64,000 bases of DNA from Microbacterium sp. BH-3-3-3 (lineage in GTDB: Bacteria > Actinomycetota > Actinomycetes > Actinomycetales > Microbacteriaceae). Each line of letters starts with the position of its first letter. Positions within the stretch are counted from its first letter, which is position 1. Positions 1 through 9,020 of the stretch are shown piece after piece. A program made the translations under genes and the position numbers. The notes under the pieces were generated by a model. The model did no database searches. It saw only the letters and a program-made list of their open reading frames with translations, and was not told where the DNA came from. Location of the stretch: positions 2,914,001-2,978,000 of the forward strand of contig NZ_CP017674.1 of the NCBI RefSeq assembly GCF_001792815.1, given 5' to 3'.

Positions 1-1
1 C

Positions 2-349
2 GGGCCCGGCACCGTCGCGTGGGCGCGCACCCAGGGCTGGACGGGCGAGACGGGACTCGACCTGGCGGCCTCGCACGCCGCGGGAGACGCGATCGCGATC
101 GCGGCCGTGAGCCGTTCGGCGACCGCGGTCGGACAGGCGATCGCGGCGGCGGCGACGCTCTGCGACTTCGAGGCGGTGGCCATCGCCGGCGGGTTCTCCC
201 AGGTCGCCCCCGACTACGTCGATCAGGTGCGCGCCGCAGCCCACGCGGCGTCGCTGCACGCCTACGCCCGCCGGTGCCGCGTGGTGGGTTCGGGTCTCGA
301 CGGTGACGGTCCGTTGCTCGGTGCGGCGGCGCTGGCGCTGCAGTCCTGA
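2..349 (+). CDS. ROK-family sugar kinase, C-terminal part
   Basis: This is the 3' end of a gene that begins before the window; the frame is open from base 2 to the TGA at 347-349. The roughly 115 visible residues resemble the C-terminal half of ROK sugar kinases: an Ala-rich helical stretch, the motif AIAGGFSQVAPDY, and a closing GDGPLLGAAAL segment like the GAA motif that ends these enzymes. ROK kinases phosphorylate glucose, mannose or amino-sugars with ATP in the cytoplasm. The ROK repressor, sugar importer and alpha-mannosidase that follow suggest a mannose or amino-sugar substrate, which is inference. The N-terminal ATP-binding part lies outside the window. Confidence 0.75.
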   Translation, partial: GPGTVAWARTQGWTGETGLDLAASHAAGDAIAIAAVSRSATAVGQAIAAAATLCDFEAVAIAGGFSQVAPDYVDQVRAAAHAASLHAYARRCRVVGSGLDGDGPLLGAAALALQS

Positions 350-449
350 CCTCCCACGGTGTCGCTGCGCCGCGTGGGGTCGATCCCCGCTCGGGCGTAA
401 TCTGAGGCGCAGGGCCCGCGCCGCGGACCGACGAGCGGAGGCGGGGGCC

Positions 450-1655
450 ATGCGTACGGGATCCAACCTGCCCGCCGTGGGCGAGTACAACCAGACGCTG
501 GTGCTCGACCTCATCCGCCGCTCGCCCGAGGGGCTCAGTCGCGTGGAGCTCTCGGCACGCACGGGGCTGAGCGCCCAGACGCTGAGCAACGTGACGCGCC
601 GTCTCGCCGACGAGGGACTCATCGTCGAGGCCGGCAAGGTCATCTCGGGACCGGGAAAGCCCCGCACCCTGCTCAAGCTGCAGCCGCGCTCGCGTTTCGC
701 GGTCGGGGTGCACCTCGACCCCGTCGTCGACACGATCGTGGTCGTCGACATGGCCGGCGAGGTGATCGCGCACGACGAGATCCCGCGTCTGCCGCACGCC
801 GATGCCGCTGAGCTCGTGGAGGCCGTGGGCGCCGCCGTCGACGCCATCGTCGAGCGCGCCGGCATCCCGCGGGAACGCGTGCTCGGCGTCGGCGTCGCGG
901 CCCCGGGCCCCTTCGACGCGCGCGGGGGCCGGCTGCTCGACCCGCCCCTGCTGCCGCAGTGGCACAACGTCCACGTCCGCGAGGATCTCGGGGCGGTGAC
1001 CGGGCTTCCCGTCGTCGTCGAGAAGGACGTCACCGCGGCCATGATCGGCGAGATGTGGTTCGACCGCTCCGACGTGCTGAGCGACGCGATGTTCCTGTAC
1101 TACGGCGCCGGAGTCGGCCTGGGCGTCGCCATCTCGGGCGCTCCGGTACGCGGACGCACCGGCAACGCCGGCGGCATCGCGCACGTGGTCGTCGATCCCG
1201 ACGGACCGCCCTGCGCGTGCGGGTCGCGCGGGTGCCTCGGGGTCTCGATCGAGCCGCGCGTGCTGTTGGCCGAGGCGGGCTACGACGCGGTCTCCGCCGA
1301 CGACACGCGCCCCGATCTCGACCGTCTCGTGCGCGAGGCACGCGATGGGCACGCTCCCGCCGTCGAGGTGCTGCAGCGCACGGGGGAGCGGATCGCGCGC
1401 GCGCTGGTCGTGACGAACAATCTGCTCGACGTCGACGAGGTGGTGCTGGGGGGTCCCGTCTGGGAGCGTCTGGCCGAGGTGCTGCACGACACGGTCGCCA
1501 CCCGCGTGGCGACCGACCCGGTGTCGACGTCGACGCGGGCGATCGTCGTCCGCGCCTCGAGCGTGGGCCTCGACGTCGCGGCCGTCGGCGCCGCCTGCCT
1601 CATGCTCGACGGGGCCTTCGCGGCTCGCCCGGCGCGCATGATGATCGCGATCTGA
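450..1655 (+). CDS. ROK-family transcriptional repressor
   Basis: A 401-residue protein with an N-terminal winged helix-turn-helix (residues about 15-75, with LSRVELSARTGLSAQTLSNV as the recognition region) fused to a ROK domain. The ROK zinc signature CACGSRGCLG lies in the second half. Such proteins repress sugar catabolic genes and release DNA on binding a sugar or sugar phosphate. ATG 450 was chosen because it follows a purine-rich GGAGGCGGGGG and puts the HTH at the usual distance from the N-terminus; the frame is open further upstream. A TAATCT -10-like hexamer is at 398-403. The ABC importer and mannosidase downstream are the likely targets. Confidence 0.88.
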   Translation: MRTGSNLPAVGEYNQTLVLDLIRRSPEGLSRVELSARTGLSAQTLSNVTRRLADEGLIVEAGKVISGPGKPRTLLKLQPRSRFAVGVHLDPVVDTIVVVDMAGEVIAHDEIPRLPHADAAELVEAVGAAVDAIVERAGIPRERVLGVGVAAPGPFDARGGRLLDPPLLPQWHNVHVREDLGAVTGLPVVVEKDVTAAMIGEMWFDRSDVLSDAMFLYYGAGVGLGVAISGAPVRGRTGNAGGIAHVVVDPDGPPCACGSRGCLGVSIEPRVLLAEAGYDAVSADDTRPDLDRLVREARDGHAPAVEVLQRTGERIARALVVTNNLLDVDEVVLGGPVWERLAEVLHDTVATRVATDPVSTSTRAIVVRASSVGLDVAAVGAACLMLDGAFAARPARMMIAI

Positions 1656-1726
1656 CCCGGAATCCCGCGGGTCATAGCGCGCCGTGTCCTGATCGTTACG
1701 TCACGGGTGGCCGCGCGACTTGCCGA

Positions 1727-1748
1727 GTTAGTCCATTTGATTTATAAA
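1727..1748 (+). promoter_or_regulatory. AT-rich promoter/operator candidate before the sugar ABC operon
   Basis: An AT-rich patch, GTTAGTCCATTTGATTTATA and onward, sits 45-66 bases before the binding-protein start in otherwise GC-rich DNA. It has only weak dyad symmetry (TTA...TAA ends). AT-rich operators near promoters are typical of ROK repressors, and the ROK repressor gene ends 72 bases upstream. Assignment as its binding site is inference. Confidence 0.35.
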
Positions 1749-1792
1749 AGGTTCTGGCGACGCGGTGTCTCCACCCGAGCAAGGGAGCTTCC

Positions 1793-3151
1793 ATGAAGAA
1801 ACTGACGATGGCGGGCGGTCTTCTGACCGCGACCGCCCTGACCGTGGCCTTGGCCGGCTGCTCCGGCGGCAGCAGCGACGCGGGCGACGCGAACACCATC
1901 CGCGTGGCGTACCAGACCACGGCGACCTTCAACTCGATGCAGACGTTGATGGAGAACGCCAAGACGCAGTACGAGGCCGCGCACGAGGGCATGACGGTCG
2001 AGCTCGTTCCGATCCAGGCCGAGGGCGCCGACTACTACACGAAGCTCGCGCTTATGAACAAGTCGGCCAGCACCGCCCCCGACGTGCAGTACGAAGACAC
2101 GTTCAAGATCCAGTCCGACGCGGCCGCCGGCTACCTGCTGCCCCTCGACGACTACCTCGCGAAGTGGGAGGACTGGTCGCAGTTCGCCGAGGGCGCCAAG
2201 CAGGCCGGCCTCGGCCCCGACGGCAAGACCTACGGCGTCTCGCTCGGCACCGACACCCGCGGCCTCTGGTACAATAAGGCCGTCTTCACCGCCGCCGGTA
2301 TCCCCGTGCCGTGGCAGCCGAAGACCTGGGACGACGTGCTCTCGGCCGCCGAGAAGGTCAAGTCGTCGAACCCCGACGTCATCCCTCTCAACGTCTACTC
2401 CGGCAAGACCGCCGGTGAGGCCGCGTCCATGCAGGGCCTCGAGATGCTGCTCTACGGCACCGAGGACACCCTCTACGACACCGACGCCAAGAAGTGGGTC
2501 GTCGGCAGCCAGGGCTTCAAGGACTCGCTGCAGTTCGTCTCCGACGTCTACCAGGGCGGCCTCGGCCCGTCGCTGCAGCAGGCGCTCGACCCCAACATCT
2601 TCACCAGTGTGACGGCCGATTGGCTGCCGTCGGGCAAGCTCGCCATGGCGCTCGACGGCTCGTGGCAGTCGGCCGCGTGGGTCGAGGGCGGCTCGGCCGC
2701 GTGGCCGGAGTGGAGCGACGCCCTCGGCATCGCCGCCATGCCGACGCAGGACGGTCAGGCTCCCGGCTCCACGAGCATGTCGGGCGGCTGGACCCTCGCG
2801 ATCGGGAAGAACACCAAGAACGCCGACGCCGCGTGGGACTTCCTCTCGACCGCGGTGAACAAGGACAACGCCACCGCGTACGGCATCGACAACAGCCAGA
2901 TCGCCGTGCGCGCCGACGTCGCCGAGTCGAGCGAGTACCTCGACGCGAACCCGAGCTTCAAGACCTTCTCGAGCTTCGTCGACACCACGCACTTCCGCCC
3001 CGCCACCGAGGACTACGACAAGATCTCCAACCAGATCCAGGTCGCCATGGAGGCCGTCATGACCGGCCAGTCCAGCGTCGATGACGCCGCCGCCGCCTAC
3101 GACCAGGCCGTCATCGGCATCGTCGGCGAAGAGAACACCCAGCAGGGCTGA
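1793..3151 (+). CDS. ABC transporter sugar-binding lipoprotein
   Basis: A 452-residue extracellular solute-binding protein (family 1 type). The signal peptide starts MKK and ends in the lipobox LAGC, so the mature protein is a lipoprotein with its lipid Cys near residue 23. The body has the usual features of sugar-binding proteins, such as GLWYNKAVFTAAGI and a C-terminal WDFLSTAVNKDN-type segment. ATG 1793 has the ribosome site AAGGGAG 7 bases upstream. It is the first gene of an operon with two permeases and an alpha-mannosidase, so the ligand is probably a mannose-containing oligosaccharide (inference). Confidence 0.92.
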   Translation: MKKLTMAGGLLTATALTVALAGCSGGSSDAGDANTIRVAYQTTATFNSMQTLMENAKTQYEAAHEGMTVELVPIQAEGADYYTKLALMNKSASTAPDVQYEDTFKIQSDAAAGYLLPLDDYLAKWEDWSQFAEGAKQAGLGPDGKTYGVSLGTDTRGLWYNKAVFTAAGIPVPWQPKTWDDVLSAAEKVKSSNPDVIPLNVYSGKTAGEAASMQGLEMLLYGTEDTLYDTDAKKWVVGSQGFKDSLQFVSDVYQGGLGPSLQQALDPNIFTSVTADWLPSGKLAMALDGSWQSAAWVEGGSAAWPEWSDALGIAAMPTQDGQAPGSTSMSGGWTLAIGKNTKNADAAWDFLSTAVNKDNATAYGIDNSQIAVRADVAESSEYLDANPSFKTFSSFVDTTHFRPATEDYDKISNQIQVAMEAVMTGQSSVDDAAAAYDQAVIGIVGEENTQQG

Positions 3152-3153
3152 TC

Positions 3154-4086
3154 GTGACCGCCCTGGCTTCCCCCGGGGCGACCGGAACCGGCCGGGGGTC
3201 GCGCGTGAAGACGCGCGGCCTCCGGTCGTCGGCCCGGGCGCTCCCCCTTCTGCCGGCAGCCCTGCTGCTCGCGGTGTTCCTGCTCGGCCCCATCCTGGTG
3301 TCGCTGTGGGGCTCCCTCACCAACGCCACCCTCTCGGGGTCGACGGCCGTGGACTCGGAGTTCATCGGGTTCGACAACTACACCCAGCTCTTCCAGGCCC
3401 CCGACTTCCCGGTCTCGGTGATCAACACGATCGTCTTCGTGTTCTTCTCCGCCGTGATCGGTCAGAACGTGCTCGGCCTCGCTCTGGCGCTCATGATGCG
3501 CTCGGCGAACCGGGTCGTCACCGCGGTGGTCGGCACGATCGTCGTGACCGCGTGGGTGCTGCCCGAGATCGTCGCCGCGTTCGCCGCGTACGCCTTCTTC
3601 CGCGACAACGGCACGCTCAACGGCATCCTCGCGATCTTCGGTGCGGAGCCGGTGAGCTGGCTGTTCACGATGCCGGTGCTCATGATCATCTTCGCCAACA
3701 TCTGGCGCGGCACGGCGTTCTCGATGATGGTCTACTCGGCCGCCCTCGCCGACGTCCCGCCCGAGATCACCGAGGCCGCCGAGGTCGACGGTGCCAGCGG
3801 CATCAAGCGCCTCTTCTTCATCACGATCCCGATGATCCGTTCGACCATCGGCACCAACTCGATGATCGTCACCCTGCAGACCCTCTCGGTCTTCACCCTG
3901 ATCTTCGTCATGACCGGCGGTGGCCCGGGCAACAAGAGCACGACGCTGCCGATCCTCGCCTACCAGCAGGGTCTGAAGTTCGGCGAGCTGGGCTACGGCA
4001 CGGCCATCGCGACGATCATGCTGCTCATCGGTGCGGTCTTCTCCTTCTTCTACGTCCGCGCCCTGCGCGAGGAGGTCTCGTCATGA
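3154..4086 (+). CDS. Sugar ABC transporter permease (MalF/UgpA type)
   Basis: A 310-residue inner-membrane permease starting at GTG 3154, two bases after the binding-protein stop codon. Six hydrophobic segments follow a basic cytoplasmic N-terminus, the first at about residues 33-50. The ATPase-contacting EAA loop is visible as ITEAAEVDGASGIKRL. It pairs with the next gene to form the membrane channel. No ATPase gene lies in the operon or elsewhere in the window, so the importer probably uses a shared MsiK-type ATPase encoded elsewhere, as is common in actinobacteria. Confidence 0.92.
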   Translation: MTALASPGATGTGRGSRVKTRGLRSSARALPLLPAALLLAVFLLGPILVSLWGSLTNATLSGSTAVDSEFIGFDNYTQLFQAPDFPVSVINTIVFVFFSAVIGQNVLGLALALMMRSANRVVTAVVGTIVVTAWVLPEIVAAFAAYAFFRDNGTLNGILAIFGAEPVSWLFTMPVLMIIFANIWRGTAFSMMVYSAALADVPPEITEAAEVDGASGIKRLFFITIPMIRSTIGTNSMIVTLQTLSVFTLIFVMTGGGPGNKSTTLPILAYQQGLKFGELGYGTAIATIMLLIGAVFSFFYVRALREEVSS

Positions 4087-4991
4087 CCACCGCCACACTC
4101 CCCGAGGTGTCGGGCCGCACCCGGTCCGCCGCCCGAGCACCGAAGCGCACGAAGGCGTCCCTGTCGTCGCCCCGCACCCGCGTGCTGAGCTGGCTCTCGA
4201 ACACGCTGCTGATCGTCGTCGCCATCCTGTTCGTGGTGCCGCTCATCTGGCTGGTCACCGCCTCGCTCGACGCGCAGCCGACTCTGGCGATCAAGATGCC
4301 CGAGGTCGTCACGCTCGACAACTTCGCCGCCGTGATGAAGCCCGACCTGCTGTTCCTGCCGCTGTGGAACAGCGTGATGCTCGCGGGTGGCACCGCGATC
4401 GCGACGGTCGTGCTCGCGTCGCTCGCGGCGTACCCGCTGTCGCGCTACAAGATGCGCGTCGGAAAGCCGTTCCTCTACGCGGTGCTGTTCGGCACGTGCC
4501 TGCCGATCACGGCGATCATGGTGCCCGTCTACAGCCTGTTCGTGCAGCTGAACCTCATCGACTCGGTCGGCGGGACGATCCTGTTCCTCACCGCCAGCGC
4601 GCTGCCCATCGCGATCTGGATGATGAAGAACTTCATGGACGGCGTCCCCGTCGAGCTCGAGCACGCCGCGTGGATGGACGGCGCGGGTTCGATGCGCACG
4701 CTCGTGCAGATCGTGCTCCCGCTCATGCGCCCCGGCATCGCGGTCGTGTTCATCTTCACGTTCATCCAGGCGTGGGGGAACTTCTTCGTGCCCTTCGTGC
4801 TGCTGCTCAGCCCCGACTATCAGCCGGCGGCCGTCAGCATCTTCAACTTCTTCGGGTCGTTCGGAGCCGTGGCGTACGGCCAGCTCGCCGCGTACTCGAT
4901 CGTCTACTCCCTTCCCGTCCTCGGTCTGTACGTCCTCGTGCAGCGCGGCCTCGGTGGCCCGTCGGCCCTCGCCGGCGCCGTCAAGGGCTGA
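4083..4991 (+). CDS. Sugar ABC transporter permease (MalG/UgpE type)
   Basis: A 302-residue permease whose ATG overlaps the stop of the preceding permease by 4 bases (ATGA), which implies translational coupling. The frame is open far upstream, but the overlap and the following hydrophobic segment (residues about 37-58) fix the start. The EAA loop reads ELEHAAWMDGAGSMRTLVQI. It completes the heterodimeric membrane domain of the importer. The mannosidase gene begins 27 bases downstream and is very likely in the same operon. Confidence 0.93.
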   Translation: MTTATLPEVSGRTRSAARAPKRTKASLSSPRTRVLSWLSNTLLIVVAILFVVPLIWLVTASLDAQPTLAIKMPEVVTLDNFAAVMKPDLLFLPLWNSVMLAGGTAIATVVLASLAAYPLSRYKMRVGKPFLYAVLFGTCLPITAIMVPVYSLFVQLNLIDSVGGTILFLTASALPIAIWMMKNFMDGVPVELEHAAWMDGAGSMRTLVQIVLPLMRPGIAVVFIFTFIQAWGNFFVPFVLLLSPDYQPAAVSIFNFFGSFGAVAYGQLAAYSIVYSLPVLGLYVLVQRGLGGPSALAGAVKG

Positions 4992-5018
4992 CCCGTCCCC
5001 CCAGACAAGGAACATTCC

Positions 5019-8000
5019 ATGCACGACCGCACCGCGCTCATCGAGATGCGCATCGACCGCTTCATCCGCGAGCGGCTCGCCCCCGCCGTCTACCGCACCC
5101 GCGAACCCCTCGACGTCTCGGCCTGGGAGGCCCCGGGCGAGCCCGTGACCTTCGCCGAGGCCCGGGATGCCGCATACCGTCCCTTCGCCGTCGGCACGCC
5201 GTGGGGCCGGGCGTGGGGGACCACCTGGTTCGCCGTGTCGGGTCGGATCCCGACCCACTGGCGCGATGCCGCGGGCGACCTGCCCGAGGGCACGGTGGCC
5301 GAGCTGGTCATCGACCTCGGCTTCACCGCCGGCCAGAGCGGCTTCCAGTGCGAGGCCCTCGTCTGGAACCGTGACGGGGCGCCGATCAAGGGCGTCTCGC
5401 CGTTCAACAACGCCACCCCGGCGGCCCTCGACGCCGACGGCCGCGTCGACGTGCTCGTCGAGGCCGCGTCGAACCCCGACGTGGGGAGCCTCTTCACGTT
5501 CGAGCCCACGCACCTGGGCGACCTCGCGACCGCGGGCGACGCTCCTCTCTATACGCTCCGCGACATGTCGATCGGTCTGCGCGACCTCGCCGTGTGGGAG
5601 CTGCTGCAGGACTTCCGTCTGCTGCAGGGCCTGCTCGCCGAGCTCGACGCGACCTCCGCGCGCCGCGCGACCCTGCTGCAGGGCATGGATGCCGCGATCG
5701 ACGCGGTCGATCCCGACGACGTCGCGGGCACGGCCCCGGTCGCCCGCGAGGTGCTGGCTCCGCTGATGGCCGCGCCCGCGGCATCCAGTGCGCACGTGCT
5801 GCACGCCGTCGGCCACGCCCACATCGACTCGGCCTGGCTCTGGCCGGTGCGCGAGACCGCTCGCAAGGTCTCGCGCACGTTCAGCAACGTGCTCTCGCTC
5901 ATGGACGAAGACCCCGAGTTCGTGTTCGCGAGCTCGTCGGCGCAGCAGTTCGCCTGGATGAAGGAGCACTACCCGGCCCTCTGGGAGCGGCTGAAGGCCC
6001 GTGTCGCCGAGGGGCGCTTCGTGCCCGTGGGCGGCATGTGGGTCGAATCCGACACCAACATGGTCGGCGGCGAGGCCATGGCCCGTCAGTTCGTCGAGGG
6101 CAAGACGTTCTTCCTCGACGAGTTCGGCATCGACACCGAAGAGGTGTGGCTCCCCGACTCGTTCGGTTACAGCGGCGCGCTGCCGCAGATCATGAAGGCC
6201 GCGGGGGCGCGCTGGTTCCTCACGCAGAAGATCTCGTGGAACGAGACCAACCGCATCCCGCACCACACCTTCCGCTGGGAGGGCATCGACGGCTCGCGCA
6301 TCTTCACCCACTTCCCGCCGGTCGACAAGTACAACTCCGAGGTCACCGCGGCCGACCTCGCCCACGCCGAGCGCAACTTCTCGGACAAGGGTCGTGCGCG
6401 CACCTCGCTCCTGCCCTACGGCTTCGGCGACGGCGGCGGCGGACCCACCCGCGAGATGACCGCGACGATCGCCCGCACGCACTCGCTCGAGGGCGCGCCG
6501 ATCGTGAAGCACTCCACCCCGCGGGAGTTCTTCGAGACGGCCGAGGCCGAGTACGCCGACCCGGCCGTGTGGGCGGGGGAGCTGTACCTCGAGTTCCACC
6601 GCGGCACCTACACCAGCCAGCTCCGCACCAAGCAGGGCAACCGTCGCAGCGAGCACCTGCTGCGTGAGGCGGAGCTGTGGGCGGCGACCGCGACCGTGCG
6701 CACGGGGGCCGCCTACCCGGCCGAGACGTTCCAGCGGCTGTGGCGTCTGGTGCTGCTGCAGCAGTTCCACGACATCCTGCCCGGCACCTCGATCGCCTGG
6801 GTGCACCGCGACGCCGAGCGCAATTACGATGCCATCGCCGCCGAGCTCGAACAGGTCATCGCCGACAGCCTCCGCGCCCTCGTGGGCACCGGCGACCGCT
6901 CGGTCGTGGCCAACGCCGCCCCGCACCGTCGCGCCGGCGCCCCCGCGCTCGCGATCGCCCCCGTCACGCCCGCGGGCGACGTCGCCCCGCGCGCCGCGGG
7001 CGAGGCGTTCGTGCTCGACAACGGCATCGTGCGCGCCGAGATCGACGGCCGGGGCCTGATCGTCTCGCTCGTGGATCTGGCATCCGGTCGCGAGGTCGTC
7101 CCGGCGGGGCAGGTGGCGGGACTGTTCGAGGTGTTCCGTGACACGCCCACCCAGTGGGACGCGTGGGACATCGACGAGACGTACCGCCGACACGTCACGC
7201 CCCTCGACGCGGCCGACAGCGTGCGCATCGAGGGTGACGCCCTCGTCGTCGAGCGATCCTTCGGCGAGTCCGCTCTCGTCACGCGCATCGCGCTCGGCGA
7301 GGGGGCGCGCACGGTGCGTCTGTCGCTCGACGTCGACTGGCACGAGCAGCAGAAGCTGCTCAAGCTCGGCGTCCCCGTCGACGTGCACACCGACCGCGCG
7401 GCATCCGAGATCCAGTTCGGGCACATCGTGCGCCCGACCCACACGAACACGTCGTGGGATGCCGCGCGTTTCGAGACCGCCGCGCACCGCTGGGTGCGTG
7501 TCGCCGAGCCCGGCTTCGGCGTCGCGGTGACGAACGACTCCACGTACGGCCACGACATCACGCGGCACGAGCGGGCGGCGGGCGGCACGTACTCGCTGGT
7601 GCGCCTGTCGATCATCCGCTCGGCGGTCTTCCCCGACCCCGGTCAGGACCAGGGCGCGCATCACCTCGAGGTGGGCATCGTCGTCGGCGCCGACGTGGTC
7701 GACGCGGTGGCCGAGGGCTACCGCACCAACCTGCCGGCCCGCGTCGTGGCCGACGCGGCCGAGGAGTCGGTCGCCCCGCTCGTCGCGATCGACGAGCCCG
7801 GCGTGGTCGTCGAGGCGGTCAAGCTCGCGCAGGACGGCTCGGGAGACGTGATCGTGCGCCTGTACGAGGCCCTCGGACAGCGCTCGCACGCGCGGCTCGA
7901 GGCGGGCTTCGAGGTCGACGGCGTCATCGAGACCGATCTGCTCGAACGCGAGACCGACGCCGTCGCGGTGTCGAACGTCGCGGGCGGCGCGGTCGAGCTC

Positions 8001-8045
8001 GACCTGCGCCCCTTCCAGCTGGTGACGCTGCGGCTGAAGCGCTGA
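5019..8045 (+). CDS. Alpha-mannosidase, glycoside hydrolase family 38
   Basis: A 1008-residue cytoplasmic enzyme with no signal peptide. The GH38 catalytic domain contains HAHIDSAWLWPVRET (about residues 266-280), whose His and Asp bind zinc, and WLPDSFGYSG, where Asp380 fits the catalytic nucleophile. The domains after about residue 500 match the helical and beta-sandwich parts of the family, and the length is typical. It would remove alpha-mannose from imported oligosaccharides, giving mannose to the upstream ROK kinase if that is a mannokinase (inference). ATG 5019 follows an AAGGAA ribosome site. Confidence 0.95.
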   Translation: MHDRTALIEMRIDRFIRERLAPAVYRTREPLDVSAWEAPGEPVTFAEARDAAYRPFAVGTPWGRAWGTTWFAVSGRIPTHWRDAAGDLPEGTVAELVIDLGFTAGQSGFQCEALVWNRDGAPIKGVSPFNNATPAALDADGRVDVLVEAASNPDVGSLFTFEPTHLGDLATAGDAPLYTLRDMSIGLRDLAVWELLQDFRLLQGLLAELDATSARRATLLQGMDAAIDAVDPDDVAGTAPVAREVLAPLMAAPAASSAHVLHAVGHAHIDSAWLWPVRETARKVSRTFSNVLSLMDEDPEFVFASSSAQQFAWMKEHYPALWERLKARVAEGRFVPVGGMWVESDTNMVGGEAMARQFVEGKTFFLDEFGIDTEEVWLPDSFGYSGALPQIMKAAGARWFLTQKISWNETNRIPHHTFRWEGIDGSRIFTHFPPVDKYNSEVTAADLAHAERNFSDKGRARTSLLPYGFGDGGGGPTREMTATIARTHSLEGAPIVKHSTPREFFETAEAEYADPAVWAGELYLEFHRGTYTSQLRTKQGNRRSEHLLREAELWAATATVRTGAAYPAETFQRLWRLVLLQQFHDILPGTSIAWVHRDAERNYDAIAAELEQVIADSLRALVGTGDRSVVANAAPHRRAGAPALAIAPVTPAGDVAPRAAGEAFVLDNGIVRAEIDGRGLIVSLVDLASGREVVPAGQVAGLFEVFRDTPTQWDAWDIDETYRRHVTPLDAADSVRIEGDALVVERSFGESALVTRIALGEGARTVRLSLDVDWHEQQKLLKLGVPVDVHTDRAASEIQFGHIVRPTHTNTSWDAARFETAAHRWVRVAEPGFGVAVTNDSTYGHDITRHERAAGGTYSLVRLSIIRSAVFPDPGQDQGAHHLEVGIVVGADVVDAVAEGYRTNLPARVVADAAEESVAPLVAIDEPGVVVEAVKLAQDGSGDVIVRLYEALGQRSHARLEAGFEVDGVIETDLLERETDAVAVSNVAGGAVELDLRPFQLVTLRLKR

Positions 8046-8078
8046 CGAGGGGCGCCGTCGGGCGCGAGAGAGACGCGG

Positions 8079-8110
8079 TGCGGCCGGGGTGCGAGATGCC
8101 CCCGGCCGCA
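8079..8110 (+). terminator. Hairpin terminator after the mannosidase
   Basis: Arms TGCGGCCGGGG and CCCCGGCCGCA form an 11-bp GC-rich stem starting 34 bases after the mannosidase stop. No strong T run follows, only TCGTTCGTT. It probably ends the importer-mannosidase transcript and insulates the SRP RNA gene. Confidence 0.65.
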
Positions 8111-8186
8111 TCGTTCGTTCGCGGGTGCCCTGCCGGGGCGGTGGGGGTGACCACGAGCGCCCGTTTCCGTCGGGTAGGCTGTACAC

Positions 8187-8279
8187 GGCTCTCCGCGTGG
8201 CGGTATCCCGGCCAACTCCCCCAGGACGGAAACGTAGCAAGGGTAACCAGGCTCTACCGGGTGCGCGGAGGGTCTTTTC
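8187..8279 (+). ncRNA. ffs: Signal recognition particle 4.5S RNA
   Basis: A small bacterial SRP RNA. The conserved apical part is visible at about 8220-8245: CCAGGACGGAAACGTAGCAA, with a GGAA tetraloop and the asymmetric-loop AGCA needed for Ffh binding. The terminal stem pairs CTCCGCG (8191-8197) with CGCGGAG (8264-8270), and a T-rich tract follows at 8273-8280. A TAGGCT -10 hexamer at 8175-8180 places the start near G8187. The RNA joins Ffh to target membrane proteins to the translocon. The exact 3' end is estimated. Confidence 0.93.
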
Positions 8280-8310
8280 TTTTGCCCCGACGCCCGCGCG
8301 ACGTCTCGTC

Positions 8311-8988
8311 TCAAGCCCGGGCGAAGGGCCCGTCGAGCACCGCCCACTGCAGCAGCAGGATGGTCTTGGCATCCTGGATCGCGCCGTCGCGGATCATCGA
8401 CAGGGCGTGATCGATGTCGTACTCGAGGATCTCGATCTCTTCGCCCTCCTCGATCAGACCCCCGTGTGCGCCGACTCCGCTCGCGCCGTCGTAGGGGGCG
8501 GCGAAGAAGTGCAGGCGCTCGGTGACGGAGCCGGGGCTCATATAGACGTCGAACACGTGCTGCACCTCGGCGACCCGCACCCCGGTCTCTTCCTCGGCCT
8601 CGCGGCGGATCGCGGTGACGGGATCATCGTCGTCGAGGAGCCCCGCCGCCGTCTCGATCAGCATCCCGTCGGGGTGGTCGTTGACGTACACGGGGTAGCG
8701 GAACTGCCGGGTGAGCAGAACCGTGCGCCGTGACGGGTCGAACAACAGGATCGTCGCCCCGTTGCCGCGGTCGTAGGTCTCTCGCGTCTGGGTGGACCAC
8801 TCGCCGCGATCGTCGCGGTAGCGGAAGGTCGTCGCGCGCAGCACGTGCCACCCGGCGGCGAGGAGCTCCACGTCGGTGACCTGCACGCGGGGGTTGCGGT
8901 CGAGATCGAGTCCGGTGAGGTGCAGGCCCGTGCGGCCGCGGTGGTCGGGGACGGTGGTGCCGGGGTGTGCGGGGGAGAGATCAGCCAT
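8311..8988 (-). CDS. Nudix hydrolase, YffH/AdpP-like nucleoside diphosphatase
   Basis: A 225-residue Nudix enzyme. The Nudix box is AGLLDDDDPVTAIRREAEEE followed by TGV; it is one residue shorter than the generic spacing and has Asp where the first Glu is usual. This resembles the YffH/AdpP-type group that cleaves ADP-ribose or GDP-mannose. The N-terminal beta region and a C-terminal helix (QDAKTILLLQWAVL) also fit. The start at 8988 gives the common N-terminus; the frame is open upstream. It is divergent from the DeoR-type regulator, with only 32 bases between the chosen starts. Confidence 0.85.
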   Translation of the reverse strand: MADLSPAHPGTTVPDHRGRTGLHLTGLDLDRNPRVQVTDVELLAAGWHVLRATTFRYRDDRGEWSTQTRETYDRGNGATILLFDPSRRTVLLTRQFRYPVYVNDHPDGMLIETAAGLLDDDDPVTAIRREAEEETGVRVAEVQHVFDVYMSPGSVTERLHFFAAPYDGASGVGAHGGLIEEGEEIEILEYDIDHALSMIRDGAIQDAKTILLLQWAVLDGPFARA

Positions 8989-9020
8989 GATTCGGAACGA
9001 TAATGCAGAAACGTGAAAGA

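Noticed and set aside
4050..8372. 1440-codon open frame on the minus strand
   Set aside because: A shadow of the permease and mannosidase genes caused by high third-position G+C; its composition is biased to Arg, Gly, His and Ala with no domain.
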